Positions 1-10,368 of a DNA stretch of 35,000 nucleotides are shown here, one piece after another. Origin of the DNA: Monoplex corrugatus (Eukaryota; Mollusca; Gastropoda; Littorinimorpha; Ranellidae); the NCBI GenBank assembly GCA_030674185.1, contig JAPXFY010000022.1, forward strand, positions 36,586,540-36,621,539. Reading direction: 5' to 3'. Position 1 is the stretch's first letter, and every line of letters begins with the position of its first letter. The position numbers and the translations under genes were made by a program. Below the pieces are notes generated by a model that saw only the letters and a list, made by a program, of their open reading frames with translations, did not search any database and had not been told where the DNA came from.

Positions 1-112
1 GGCAAGGCCGTGAAGAGTTTCTTGTTGAAAAGACTAGTTGTTTCAAACAACTATTCATCAGTTTTTGTAGCATAACGAACGAGGGGGGAGCTGGCATTTT
101 GGGTAGCAACAT

Positions 113-237
113 GCACACATGTGTCTGTGAGTGTATTTGTATGTGTGTATATGTGTGTGCGTGTGTGTGTTCAAGTGTTTATGTGTTTATGTGCGTTTGT
201 GTGTGTGTATGTGTGTGTGTTGTGTGTGTTCGTTCGT
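113..237. repeat. (GT)n-rich microsatellite
   Basis: Imperfect alternating TG/TATG tract with few C residues. It adjoins the predicted 3' end of the minus-strand LINE at about 238. On that strand the LINE end runs through ACGAACGAAC into (AC)n, so part of the tract may have grown from the element's tail. Positions 1-112 show nothing recognisable. Confidence 0.85.
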
Positions 238-510
238 TGCTTGATTTAACGTCTTTTCACTATAAGTGATATTAGACGGGGAAAAATGGCATGGAGGATG
301 AAATAAGGGGGGGGGGGGGGTGTGGAGGAGAGAGGGGAACAGAGTAAGGGACGTAAAAAAAAAAATTAAAAGGAAGCGGCAAGGTCTTAAGAAAAAGGAT
401 ATGGATGAACAGAGAAATGAAACTAGAACAACGCTAACATCAATAATGTAAAAGAAAAATCGTCATAAAAACAAAACAAAACAAAAATAATCATAATTAT
501 AATAATAATC
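238..510 (-). other. Predicted LINE 3' UTR
   Basis: Non-coding DNA between the ORF stop and the hairpin end. It holds an (ATT)-rich stretch just after the stop, A-rich and GTTTT-rich runs, and a 14-G homopolymer at 307-320 (C-run on the element strand). Assignment to the element is inferred from its position and from the terminal hairpin. Confidence 0.6.
251..277 (-). other. Imperfect hairpin at LINE 3' end
   Basis: Nested inverted repeat: GTCT (251-254) pairs with AGAC (274-277), and TCACT (257-261) pairs perfectly with AGTGA (265-269) around a 3-nt ATA loop. It sits at the very 3' end of the predicted LINE RNA, where other LINEs carry stem-loops recognised by their own RT. That role here is inferred. 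Confidence 0.6.
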
Positions 511-2636
<2,126 letters not shown>

Positions 2637-2639
2637 AAT

Positions 2640-2880
2640 AGACAGATATAGGTATGTAGGTAGGTAGGTAGATAGATAGAATAGATAGATACATATATAG
2701 ATAGATAGACTGGTTGATTGATTGATTGATTGATTGATTGACATACAGACACACAAATAGATAGATGAGTAGGCAGACAGGTAGGTAGGTAGGTAGGTAG
2801 GTAGATAGATAGATAAGTAGATAGATAGATAGATAGATAGACAGATAGATTGATTAATTGATTGATTGATTGATTGATTG
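2640..2880. repeat. (GATA)/(GGTA)/(GATT) tetranucleotide tract
   Basis: Mosaic of GATA, GGTA, GACA and GATT tetranucleotides in successive blocks: GGTA then GATA, then GATT at about 2710-2740, then GGTA, GATA and GATT again. The two similar half-blocks (about 2650-2740 and 2770-2880) suggest a duplication. The tract runs into the plus-strand RTE fragment. Confidence 0.95.
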
Positions 2881-3447
2881 AAGTTTATAACGGAGAATCT
2901 AGAATTTCGGCTAGTAATGTCCATCCTTTTTGAAGATGACAGAAACGAAGAACACATTATAAGAAAGAACGTTGAAGGACCACCCATAATGAAAGATGAA
3001 GTTAGAGCAGCACTGAAAAAGATGAAACCAGGAAAAGCCCCAGAAACAGACAACATTACTACAGAGATGTTTGAAGCCCTGGAGGAATTTGGTATTGAAA
3101 AAAAACCCAGTCCTCCTAAATGGGATTTATGACACTGGAAAAATCCCATAAGATATGTCAAAATCAGTTTTCATTGCACTTCCAAAGAAAACAGGGGCTA
3201 TAGAATGCGAACTCCATCGCACAATCAGTTTGATGAGTCATGTAACAAAAATCCTATTAAGAATAATCCTGATGAGAACAAGGAATAGAATCAATTGAGA
3301 AAGGGAAAGGAAATATTAATGCCATATACATCCTAAGAACTATCACAGAGAGGTCAATCGAGATGAATAAGGATTTATATTTATGCTTTGTTGATTATAC
3401 CAAGACTTTTGATCGGGTAAGACATGAAGAATTGATCAACCAACAAA
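2881..3447 (+). pseudogene. RTE-type LINE fragment (RT N-terminal part)
   Basis: Plus-strand coding remains of an RTE-like endonuclease/reverse transcriptase. The reading starts in the endonuclease-RT linker (FEDDRNEEHI, MKPGKAP, TTEMFEALEEFG). It then shifts frame near 3110 and resumes with KSVFIALPKKTGAIECELHR and MSHVTKILL. It shifts again after an internal deletion near 3285, where the EEQCGFVEG block retained by the copy at 22286-24250 is missing. It ends with motif A as FVDYTKTFDRVRHEELINQ. Similarity stops at about 3447. The same peptides appear on the minus strand at 22286-24250, so two copies of the family lie here in opposite orientation. RTE membership is established knowledge of this motif style plus the (GAT)n tail of the other copy. 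Confidence 0.85.
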
Positions 3448-3663
3448 TAATCAAACCAGATGTACAATTTCTACTGTCACTAGAACGCACAAATATATTA
3501 ATTATCTCATTTCCAGTCAGACACAAACTTGGTAGATACTTTGAGGCTTTCAGTGTTATCATCTAAAAGACATTGTGCATTGTAAAAAGAAAACAATAAA
3601 AAGAAGTTCAAGAAAAAAAGAAGTAACTAAAGAAAGAAAAAACAAACCAATCAAAGAAATAAA
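3448..3663. other. Spacer, A/G-rich, no gene
   Basis: No recognisable coding or mobile sequence. About 3575-3660 is strongly purine-rich (AAAGAAG-type), grading into the (GA)n tract that follows. Confidence 0.6.
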
Positions 3664-3664
3664 C

Positions 3665-3698
<34 letters not shown>

Positions 3699-3699
3699 T
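3664..3699. repeat. (GA)n microsatellite
   Basis: GAGA run with one AAAG interruption. It is flanked on the right by about 310 bp (3700-4010) in which I see nothing recognisable. Confidence 0.9.
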
Positions 3700-4015
3700 G
3701 TGTGCAAATTCATACTTATTTTGCCTGTGTATTTGCATCCACATTTGTGCACAAGCGTGCCTGTTCGAGTGTACAGATAAGCAACAGCATATTCATGTCT
3801 GTGATTGTGAATACGCCGCTATAAGATTCATGTTAATAACAACAAATAAATCGATGGTTTGAAGGTAGTTCGTGACAGTGTTCGAGCCCATATTTAACAA
3901 GCTTGTAAGTAAATGATTAATTAATGCCTGCTGTGCTTATCCATGACACGTGGCACAGACAGATATCGGAAATGTGTACAATGACTACTGTACACACATC
4001 ACAGCTTGCATCAAA

Positions 4016-4030
4016 TAAACACACACACGC

Positions 4031-4083
<53 letters not shown>

Positions 4084-4094
4084 CACACACGCAC

Positions 4095-4125
<31 letters not shown>

Positions 4126-4172
4126 TGCATACGCACACGCACAAACACACATACACACACACACATATGCAT
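4016..4172. repeat. (CA)n microsatellite
   Basis: Long interrupted CA tract with occasional AAAC, GCAC and ATAC interruptions. Reading frames through it on either strand encode only Thr-His or Cys-Val repeats. Confidence 0.97.
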
Positions 4173-4205
4173 CCACAGTCGTAGATGCAGACAGACGCAC
4201 ATTTG

Positions 4206-4319
4206 CAGAGAGAGAGAGAGGAGGAGAGAGAGAGAGAGAGGGAGAGAGAGAGAGAGAGAGGAGAGAGAGAGGAGAGAGAGAGAGAGGAGGAGAGGAGAGA
4301 GAGAGAGAGAGAGAGAGAG
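4206..4319. repeat. (GA)n microsatellite with GGAG interruptions
   Basis: Purine-only tract of GAGA with GAGGAG interruptions, about 114 bp. It follows the CA tract after about 33 bp, a CA-then-GA pairing that recurs at 4830-5002 and mirrors the GT/GA tract at 2513-2636. Confidence 0.97.
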
Positions 4320-4830
4320 CATGAAGGATGTTTGAGAAAGAAATCAATGCTTAAACATGCGTGTGTATACCGGTGTATATATACTTTTTTGTTTTCATTG
4401 TTTTGCTTGATTTTTTGTTTTGTTTTGCGTACGGTACGTCTGTACAATGTGTGGACTTATAGACTCGGTAAAAGTTGTGAGGTCTGATTTTATAATGGTG
4501 CCGACAGAAGACTGACATTAATAGCCACATTGAAGTCACTGATCGCTTGAATGCGCCAGTTTATATCATTGTGTGAGCCACACAGGGCGGGGACTACAAT
4601 TAGTTGTTAATTAAACACATTGCTGACTGGCTGTTATGACATGAAGGGAGACACGTTGTGCATTATGCTATGTGAAAGGCCTTATGATGGAGTGATGCGC
4701 ACTTTATACAGCTTGCAATATATGAACAGTAATAAATCTTTGTGGTATAGCGCTGTTCAGCAAACTCTTCTGGACTTACATTTATGAGACACAGAGTATA
4801 TTACACACTGAAGCACTGACATATCACTTA
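4320..4830. other. Spacer, no recognised feature
   Basis: About 500 bp without a convincing reading frame, repeat or RNA gene. A T-rich GTTTT-containing patch lies at about 4383-4427. Confidence 0.6.
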
Positions 4831-4893
4831 AACGCACGTGCACACGCACACGCAGGCATAAAACAGACAGACAGACAGACATACACACAGACG

Positions 4894-4924
<31 letters not shown>

Positions 4925-4925
4925 G

Positions 4926-5002
<77 letters not shown>
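4831..5002. repeat. (CA)n-(CAGA)n-(GA)n compound microsatellite
   Basis: CGCACACG-type start, about five CAGA units at 4863-4882, then (GA)n with GGAG interruptions to about 5002. Homopolymer C runs follow at about 5034-5046 and 5149-5162. Confidence 0.95.
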
Positions 5003-5598
5003 TTAAATTTGTTAAATGTTCCCTGTCGTTTCCTCCCCCCCCCCCCACTCTCTCCCAGAACAACGCTCTTAAACATACCTCGTGCTCTCTCTCTCTTCTC
5101 AGAACAATATTTGTATCAACTGACATTAAACTAAAAAAAAATTCTCTTCCCCCCCCCCCCCCTCTCTTTGCCTCATAAAATTTCTTCTTCTATCAAATTG
5201 TGTGTTCGTGATAAGCAGAGATGCATGTGCTGGAAAACATGTCTCAGAACGACTTTTTAACAGGAACCAGAAAGAAACACGAAAGAAGAATACGAACGCG
5301 TATTTAATACAACAAAACAAGACAGGCGGGCAGTCACACTTGTTTTGGACTTTTTAACAGTCTTAAGTTAACATGATGCAGTGGATAGAATGGCGGTTCG
5401 TGCAGATGCAGCAAGGATTATTCTCACGTTTACAGAGATGAAAGATAAAAATGGAGTAAATTTTTTATGCAATGGATAACAGTAGTTAGATTCATGGGAG
5501 AAATCAGCAGACTGAAAGAATATATCGTAACAAACATAAAAGCATAGAAGAACTAAAAAAAGACAACCTAAAATTTGGTATAGGATTGACTACTGAGG
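5003..5598. other. Spacer with C homopolymers, no gene
   Basis: Contains the two C runs noted above, short CTCTCT stretches and otherwise ordinary AT-rich DNA. I see no coding sequence, inverted repeats or RNA gene that I can defend. Confidence 0.55.
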
Positions 5599-5945
5599 AT
5601 GGAAGTTGGAATCAATAGAGGAACATGCAAAAGCGTGCGATATGAAATTCTTGGATGTGAGGAAGATGATGAATGTACACCTGCCCAAACCGTTGTTGGC
5701 ATCAACTCATCAAGCCATTGCTTGAGCTGCCTAGCTGGAAGACCGGGTTCCTTTGGCAGTGATACGCCCCGTCCTGTTGTCCAGTTTGGTCAATGGCACA
5801 ACAGAATGGCCGTACTTTGTAACAACGTCCTTAGAAACATCCTGAGGAAAAGCGACATTAAAGTGGCCTCAGACCGGACTGTCTATCAGAAGTAAATGTT
5901 AGGCTTTCATCGTAGGCAGAGAAAATTGGTCTGGAGCGGACGGCT
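5599..5945 (+). pseudogene. LINE ORF1-like (RRM-type) remnant
   Basis: A 98-codon open frame (5599-5895) whose C-terminal half resembles the nucleic-acid-binding core of LINE ORF1 proteins. It reads RPVVQFGQWHNRMAVL, then a stretch ending DIKVASDRTVYQK; ORF1 proteins commonly have RPVVVRF, then a K/R-M-xVL helix, then an I-xVxxDLT element. After the stop a shifted frame gives MLGFHRRQRKLVW, which may be its degraded continuation. The N-terminal part (residues 1-45) is not recognised. The family call comes from motif memory only. It could instead be part of another element type. The adjoining RT scrap suggests both derive from LINE insertions, not necessarily the same one. Confidence 0.5.
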
Positions 5946-6195
5946 TGACTTATGAGTACGTGAAGCAATGTAAAGAGACACTGACCGCTAACATGAACAT
6001 TTGTGCCTGCAATACACTTGTCCTTTATCACGCTTGTTCCAAAGAAAAATGGTAATCCACACGATATTGAAGACTGGCGTCCCATCTCTTTCTTCTGTTC
6101 ACCAGTTACTCGATCTACATGAAGCTGATCCAACAGAGAATGGTGCCATGGATTGTGGAGACCAACAGGCTTTCCAGGCGCCACTGTTGTAAGGA
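5915..6195 (+). pseudogene. R2/NeSL-like LINE RT remnant
   Basis: Plus-strand RT N-terminal motifs in two frames: SGADGLTYEYVKQ near 5935-5975, then LVPKKNGNPHDIEDWRPISF at about 6030-6095. After a frameshift near 6115 comes YMKLIQQRMVPWIVETNRLS to about 6175. The set PDG-x-TY, PKK-x-G, DWRPISL is the conserved entry to the RT domain of R2-like and related LINEs. Catalytic motifs A to C are absent because the sequence breaks at about 6195. Next to it lies an RTE C-terminal scrap, so two truncated LINEs were joined head to tail here. The clade is uncertain: the C-terminal scrap at 29385-29690 is of a similar style and may be the same family. Confidence 0.7.
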
Positions 6196-6214
6196 TGCGA
6201 AGCGTAAACAGTTA

Positions 6215-6500
6215 ACACGCAAAGTCAGGATGAGATTGAAGGAGCTGAAATGTGGTTTCTACGAAGAATGTTAGGAGATCTATGGACAGCAAAGAAAACA
6301 AATGAGACAATCTTAATGAAGACGATCGGAAAAGACAAGCAACATTTATAGGACATTTTATGAGGCAAGAGAAATTTAACGCCTAGTAACAACAGGAAAG
6401 TTGGAGAGAAAAAGAGCACCAGGTAGACCCAAGCAGAAAATATTGGACAGATTTGCAGAGTGGATGAAGACAGAAGGGGTGGAAGATGTAAAGGGGTGGA
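6215..6500 (+). pseudogene. RTE-type LINE C-terminal remnant
   Basis: Plus-strand scrap encoding EIEGAEMWFLRRMLGDLWTA and KKTNETIL. After frameshifts it continues with KRQATFIGHFMRQE and a basic region (KRAPGRPKQKILDRFAEWMK). The minus-strand RTE copy at 22286-24250 carries the equivalent KIEATEMWFLRRMLRVLWTA, KRQATFI and GRPREKILAELA, so this is a third, diverged member of that family in the window. It has stops and frameshifts and no upstream RT. It is followed by unrelated sequence leading to the (CAA)n tract. Confidence 0.8.
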
Positions 6501-6559
6501 AGATATACCTGCAACAACAATTTCAAATTCGCAGATTTTCTTCGGAGTAAGCGTTGACT

Positions 6560-6560
6560 T

Positions 6561-6606
<46 letters not shown>
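6560..6606. repeat. (CAA)n microsatellite
   Basis: About 15 perfect CAA units. Translated as poly-Gln or, on the other strand, poly-Cys, it produces spurious reading frames. It could be a RTE-type 3' tail extension, but that is not shown. Positions 6607-6800 hold nothing else recognisable. Confidence 0.97.
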
Positions 6607-6799
6607 AGGACTTGTTTTTTCAAATGGTTAATGGCATTTAAATATTTTGTGTATGGATGCTTGCTTACATAATTTCATTTGTTTGTGTACCTCTGTTTAT
6701 ATTTCATAGAACTCTTATTTAACGCAAATCGTTACTTTTCTTTACATAGCCCTTCAATAAATACACACAACCATGTAAGTAACAAAATCAATGTTTATA

Positions 6800-7989
6800 T
6801 CAAATGCCATTTTAAAATCTAAATATGAAAAAACATATTTGTGCCGTTTTAAAAAATATGTCAAAAATAACTTCTACAGGCAGTCCATTTGATACTTTAC
6901 CTCCAACTTCAGTTTTGTCATTGAATAAGAAAGGTTCTACGAACAATTCCTGAGAAGGTTTTGTTTTCAGTTTATCATAGATTTGTTTATATGATTTTAA
7001 AGTGTGTAACCGATTAAATATTTCTTTTAGATTTTTAAAATCTACTAAGCTTTGCACATAGTATCTTAAACGGTTAAGGAAAGTATGTATATTTCAACAG
7101 GCATTTTTTTCCATTTATAATCTGTATCTTTCTGTTTCCTAGCACAAGTTAGTTTTAAGGCTGTAGTATATGTTTCAGGTCTGGTAGGCTAAATCCACAT
7201 TTTCACGTGTCTTATTGCTATCGTTTTAATCATTGTGTCTTGTCTATCCATCCATAGAAATTCGTTACACGTTTTCTGAAGATTTTGTACAAAGTCATCA
7301 AGGGGGAGTTGGTCGCAAAATCCAAAGGTACATGAGCTTTGATAAGGTAAGGGATTTATGCCTAGAACTCCCTCTAGTGGTATAATTGTTTTGTCCATAT
7401 TTTAAACAGTGCATGTACCGTCAAAATTCTTTCAGAATAATTTGTTTTTATTTGAGAATCACATGCCCAATACCTTAATGTTTTACGATTCCACGCTAGC
7501 TTCATATAAGACATACATTTGCTCTAAAAGTGTTTTCTACGTGCTAGCCAAACTATTACTGTGTTTTTTCAGCATCTATAAAGAAACTCGGAACTTTGCT
7601 AAATTTAAACAGCCTCGACTGATTCTCAAAAAAATATTTTATCTCCTTTGTTTGTTAACTGCGTGTTATCAGCACATTTAGAAAACTTGTGTTCTACACT
7701 TTCAGCGTTCTTTTAATATCTTTATCCTTTCTTATCCTGACTGCCAGTATTTCTACACTTGATATGAAAAGGTAAGGCGAGACTCGATCACCCTGTCTAC
7801 ATCCACGTTCCACATTAAACCAAAGAATGCACTGACCATTGAATATTACCACTGATTTGATATTTTTATAAAATATATCTGTACACCTACACAGATCATC
7901 CCCCAGCTCATAGGTTCTCAGTATTTTAAACATAAAAGCCCAACCTATGGAGTCAAATGCCTTTTCGAAATCTAAGCATACCTGGTAAA
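6800..7989 (-). pseudogene. L1/Tx1-like LINE, 3' part of RT ORF
   Basis: Decayed minus-strand ORF2 of an L1/Tx1-type element. Motif A reads CLDFEKAFDSIGWAFM (about 7925-7973). Motif B reads ERGCRQGDRVSPYLF (about 7770-7814). The next block is EILAVRIRKDKDIK. The motif C box has decayed to Cys-Ala-Asp-Asn (7665-7676) where YADD is expected. Thumb and C-terminal homology continues through IWLA, NMDKTIIPLEGVLGINPLP and NEFLWM (about 7190-7400) to the last recognisable blocks at 6812-7057. Several stops and frameshifts divide it, so it is inactive. At 7989 the reading frame is interrupted by the Tc1-type transposon and resumes at 9504. No clear 3' end or tail was found below 6800. Confidence 0.85.
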
Positions 7990-7991
7990 TA
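7990..7991. other. TA target-site duplication, left
   Basis: TA flanking the left inverted repeat; matching TA at 9502-9503. Removing one TA and the element restores continuous LINE sequence, which confirms the duplication. Confidence 0.92.
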
Positions 7992-8017
7992 TACTGAACG
8001 CCGAAATTAACTGACCA
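7992..8017 (+). repeat. Left terminal inverted repeat of Tc1-type element
   Basis: Begins TACTGAACGCC and ends CTGACCA. It is complementary to 9476-9501 over 26 bp with one mismatch (G at 8003 where the right copy implies A). The TACTGAACG end is the outermost sequence the transposase would recognise. Confidence 0.93.
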
Positions 8018-8288
8018 CTTTTAATAATGTCAACAAATTGCCATTGAGATAACTGTCCGGAAACCGTTTGCACGTTCTTGTCCTGCAGATGGAAGAATTC
8101 TTTCCCCATGTGAAAAAAAGGGTTGCAGCACGTGCTTACGCGCTCAGACAACAGTTCACTCCAACACAATATCCGGCCCTACGCGTCACAAAATGCACGT
8201 GAACAAGGAAATTGGTGTCCCAGGCAACTCACACACTCTCCGTCTGTACCATAACACTCGTTTTATCCTTCCTTTTGGAAAAACCACC
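8018..8288 (+). other. Tc1 element 5' untranslated region
   Basis: Non-coding sequence between the left inverted repeat and the transposase start. No internal copies of the inverted repeat were seen, so this is not the IR/DR layout of some Tc1 relatives. Confidence 0.7.
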
Positions 8289-9302
8289 ATGCCAAAAACA
8301 TTGGAAAATGACCGTTGGAGAGCTGTTGGCATGTTGCAAGGGGGAAGCTCCGTTTCTGCCACTGCCAGGCATTTTGGAGTGCAAAGGACAACTGTACGGT
8401 TATGGTGGAACCGTTTTCAGAACACTGGCAACATTGCTGACTTACCAGGGCGTGGTCGCTCCAGGGTTACCACTCCTCAGCAGGATCGATTTATCACACT
8501 GACGCATCTGAGAAACCGGTTTCAGCCTGCCACTGTCACTGCGGGAGCTATCCCTGGCTTGAGGCGAATCAGTGCCACCACCGTCAGAAGACGTCTGCGG
8601 GAGAATGGTCTGCAAGCACGGCGCCCTGCAGTTCGACCACAACTTCTTCCTCGACACCGTGCAGCACGCTTGGCATGGACCAGGCAGCACCTGCGCTTCA
8701 CTATCCGAGTGTGGAGACATGTCCTATTCACCGATGAGTCTCGTTTTCAGCTGTCAGTCGCGGATGGTCGTCATCGAGTGTACAGGCGTCGAGGAGAGAG
8801 GTACGCCGACAACTGCATCATTCAGCGTGCACCTTATGGTGGAGGGGGCGTTATGGTTTGGGGAGGCATTTCTGCACATCATCAGACACAGTTAGTGTTG
8901 ATCCAGGGCAACTTGAATGTTCTCCGCTACCGAGATGAAATTGTCACGCCCCACATTGAACCTTTTGTCCGCGCTCATGGCCCTGGCGTGATTCTCCAGC
9001 ACGACAACGCCCCCTCGCATCGTGCACATGTTGTGCAGCAGCATCTGCAAGCAAGACAGATCGACGTGTTGCCATGGCCAGCAAATTCACCCGATATGTC
9101 GCCCATCGAGCATGTTTGGGACGAACTCCAACGCCGACTGCAACAACGCCCTAGAGCGCCCTTGACCTTGCAGGAACTACAGCAAGCTCTCCAAGAGGAA
9201 TGGCAAGCCATCCCCCAAGCCTTCTTTGGACGCCTGGTTTGTTCCATGCGACGACGATGCCAAGCTTGTATCGATGCCCGAGGTGGCCACACGCGCTACT
9301 GA
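8289..9302 (+). CDS. Tc1-type transposase, intact
   Basis: A 337-codon reading frame from ATG at 8289 to the TGA at 9300-9302. The frame is open from an earlier ATG at 8193, but residues from 8193 to 8288 look like translated 5' UTR; the start MPKTLENDRW fits the usual Tc1 length of about 340 residues. Domains: an N-terminal paired-like helix-turn-helix DNA-binding region (about 5-50), a GRPR-like linker (LPGRGRSR, 52-59), a second helix-turn-helix (about 65-110), then the DDE catalytic domain. The catalytic triad is Asp149 (FTDESRF), Asp239 (HDNAPSH) and Glu274 (PIEHVWDE). The 34-residue spacing of the last two defines DD34E. A glycine-rich GGGGVMVWGG box lies at 184-193. No stop or frameshift is present. 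G+C is clearly higher than in the flanking LINE. Confidence 0.95.
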   Translation: MPKTLENDRWRAVGMLQGGSSVSATARHFGVQRTTVRLWWNRFQNTGNIADLPGRGRSRVTTPQQDRFITLTHLRNRFQPATVTAGAIPGLRRISATTVRRRLRENGLQARRPAVRPQLLPRHRAARLAWTRQHLRFTIRVWRHVLFTDESRFQLSVADGRHRVYRRRGERYADNCIIQRAPYGGGGVMVWGGISAHHQTQLVLIQGNLNVLRYRDEIVTPHIEPFVRAHGPGVILQHDNAPSHRAHVVQQHLQARQIDVLPWPANSPDMSPIEHVWDELQRRLQQRPRAPLTLQELQQALQEEWQAIPQAFFGRLVCSMRRRCQACIDARGGHTRY

Positions 9303-9475
9303 TTTTGTGACTTTTCAAATGTGGGTTAACTGACATTTGTGTTCGGCTGTTCACAATTAAGAACCTTTTTTTTTTTTTTTGCGTTAAATCGATTGAGGAT
9401 TGAATGAACTTATTTATGAAATAAATTGCATTTCTGTTTTTTATTCCAGTGATGGTGTACATGACTTTCTTTACC

Positions 9476-9501
9476 TGGTCAGTTAATTTTGGCGTTCAGT
9501 A
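9476..9501 (-). repeat. Right terminal inverted repeat of Tc1-type element
   Basis: TGGTCAG through GCGTTCAGTA, the reverse complement of 7992-8017 with one mismatch, followed by TA at 9502-9503. A run of 14-15 T lies inside the element at about 9366-9380. Confidence 0.93.
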
Positions 9502-9503
9502 TA

Positions 9504-9700
9504 CTTTTACTCTACATAATGTATCAAATCATATATGAATTGTACGCCTCCGCCAATATACCTGCTTGTGATGAGCCCATCTAATCTCCATCAATTAGCA
9601 TTGGAAACATTTTCTTGATTCTGTTTGCAATACATGAAGAACCTCTTTAAAGATTACATTTAAGAATGACATCAGTCTCCGTTATTTTTGAAAATCAAAA
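9504..9700 (-). pseudogene. L1/Tx1-like LINE, 5' part of RT ORF beyond Tc1
   Basis: Continuation of the LINE at 6800-7989 on the far side of the Tc1 insertion. On the minus strand it reads NWRLMSFLNV, ANRIKKMFPMLID, then after a frameshift GLITSRYIGGGVQFIYDLIH and YVE. These match the conserved stretch N-terminal to motif A in L1/Tx1 elements (NWRPISL, ANRIK, GRYIGENIR, YDLI). Frameshifts and stops occur within it. The boundary is unclear above about 9700, and no endonuclease domain was found. Confidence 0.82.
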
Positions 9701-9837
9701 TCTTGATACGTTTACACACTAGAATAGAGTTGTTTGATGTATGTTTGTATTATTGTTTACGTCATAAAGAGCGAAAGATACTCCAAGCGTGTACGGATGC
9801 ATGGATAGATGTGTGCATGTGTGTGTGTGTTGATTGT

Positions 9838-9955
9838 GGACAGCCCCCTTCACTTGGTGACATGCTACCGTGTGGTGGCAGGAGGTAGGACTTGATTGTC
9901 CCGTCAGTGGTGAGGCGTTGTTGTTCTGGGTCCCATCCAGTACGCTAGAGTGTTC
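9838..9955 (+). repeat. Diverged direct repeat, copy 1
   Basis: Shares GGACAGCCCC-CTTCACTTGG, GCTACC-TGTGG and GTCCCATCCAG in the same order with 10259-10363. The two copies are about 420 bp apart. The family is not recognised, and no coding interpretation is convincing on either strand. Confidence 0.75.
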
Positions 9956-10258
9956 CTTGCTAACTTTGGCCTGCAGCTTAGCTGTTAGCTTCAGGGAATC
10001 GGGCTTGGTGACTGTAGGGGAAATTCCTGATGGCAGGGATCCCTTTGGGTGCATGTCAGAATACAGCTGAAAACAACTTTAGCTGTTATGGAGCATTCTG
10101 TCTGGACGCTTTTGTGATCGTATGAACACCCGTAGCTTGGCGGAACCTGGGTGGTGTGCGTTGTGGGGCTATGTCCTGGGGTTTGTCATCTTTCCACCTT
10201 GCCATTCGGTTTATGAACAAGGTACTGATGACCGAGTCCACGTAGGTCATGCAGCGCA
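9956..10258. other. Unclassified sequence between direct repeats
   Basis: GC-richer than its surroundings. A 62-codon minus-strand frame at 10086-10274 shows no family I recognise. Together with the flanking repeats it may be a dispersed element. Confidence 0.4.
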
Positions 10259-10363
10259 TGGACAGCCCCTTCACTTGGCAAAATGGCTACCATGTGGCAC
10301 CGAGAGCTGGGAGGTGGTGACTGTCGAGGCATTGTTGCTCTAGGTCCCATCCAGCACCCTGAG
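10259..10363 (+). repeat. Diverged direct repeat, copy 2
   Basis: Partner of 9838-9955; runs from GGACAGCCCCTTCACTTGG to GTCCCATCCAGCACCCTGAG and then directly into the (CTGT/CTAT)n tract. Confidence 0.75.
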
Positions 10364-10368
10364 ATGTC

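Larger units (their letters stand above)
7992..9501 (+). mobile_element. Complete Tc1-type transposon (DD34E)
   Basis: A 1510-bp DNA transposon with 26-bp terminal inverted repeats differing at one base, TA target duplications and a single intact transposase gene on the plus strand. It lies inside the L1/Tx1-like LINE in the opposite orientation. With the element and one TA removed, the LINE reads through the junction in one frame (SKSIYQVCLDFEKAFD). The intact ORF and near-identical inverted repeats indicate a young insertion compared with the heavily mutated host LINE. Tc1/mariner elements move by cut and paste into TA. Whether this copy is active cannot be judged from sequence alone. Confidence 0.95.

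Noticed and set aside
3917..4487. Several open frames of 60 to 176 codons on both strands
   Set aside because: Low-complexity translations of the (CA)n and (GA)n tracts with no domain or start context.
8193..8288. Upstream ATG giving a 369-residue transposase
   Set aside because: The extra 32 residues do not resemble Tc1 N-termini; the ATG at 8289 gives the normal length and begins the DNA-binding domain.
8442..9292. Minus-strand and alternative-frame ORFs over the transposase
   Set aside because: Shadow frames of the GC-rich transposase gene.
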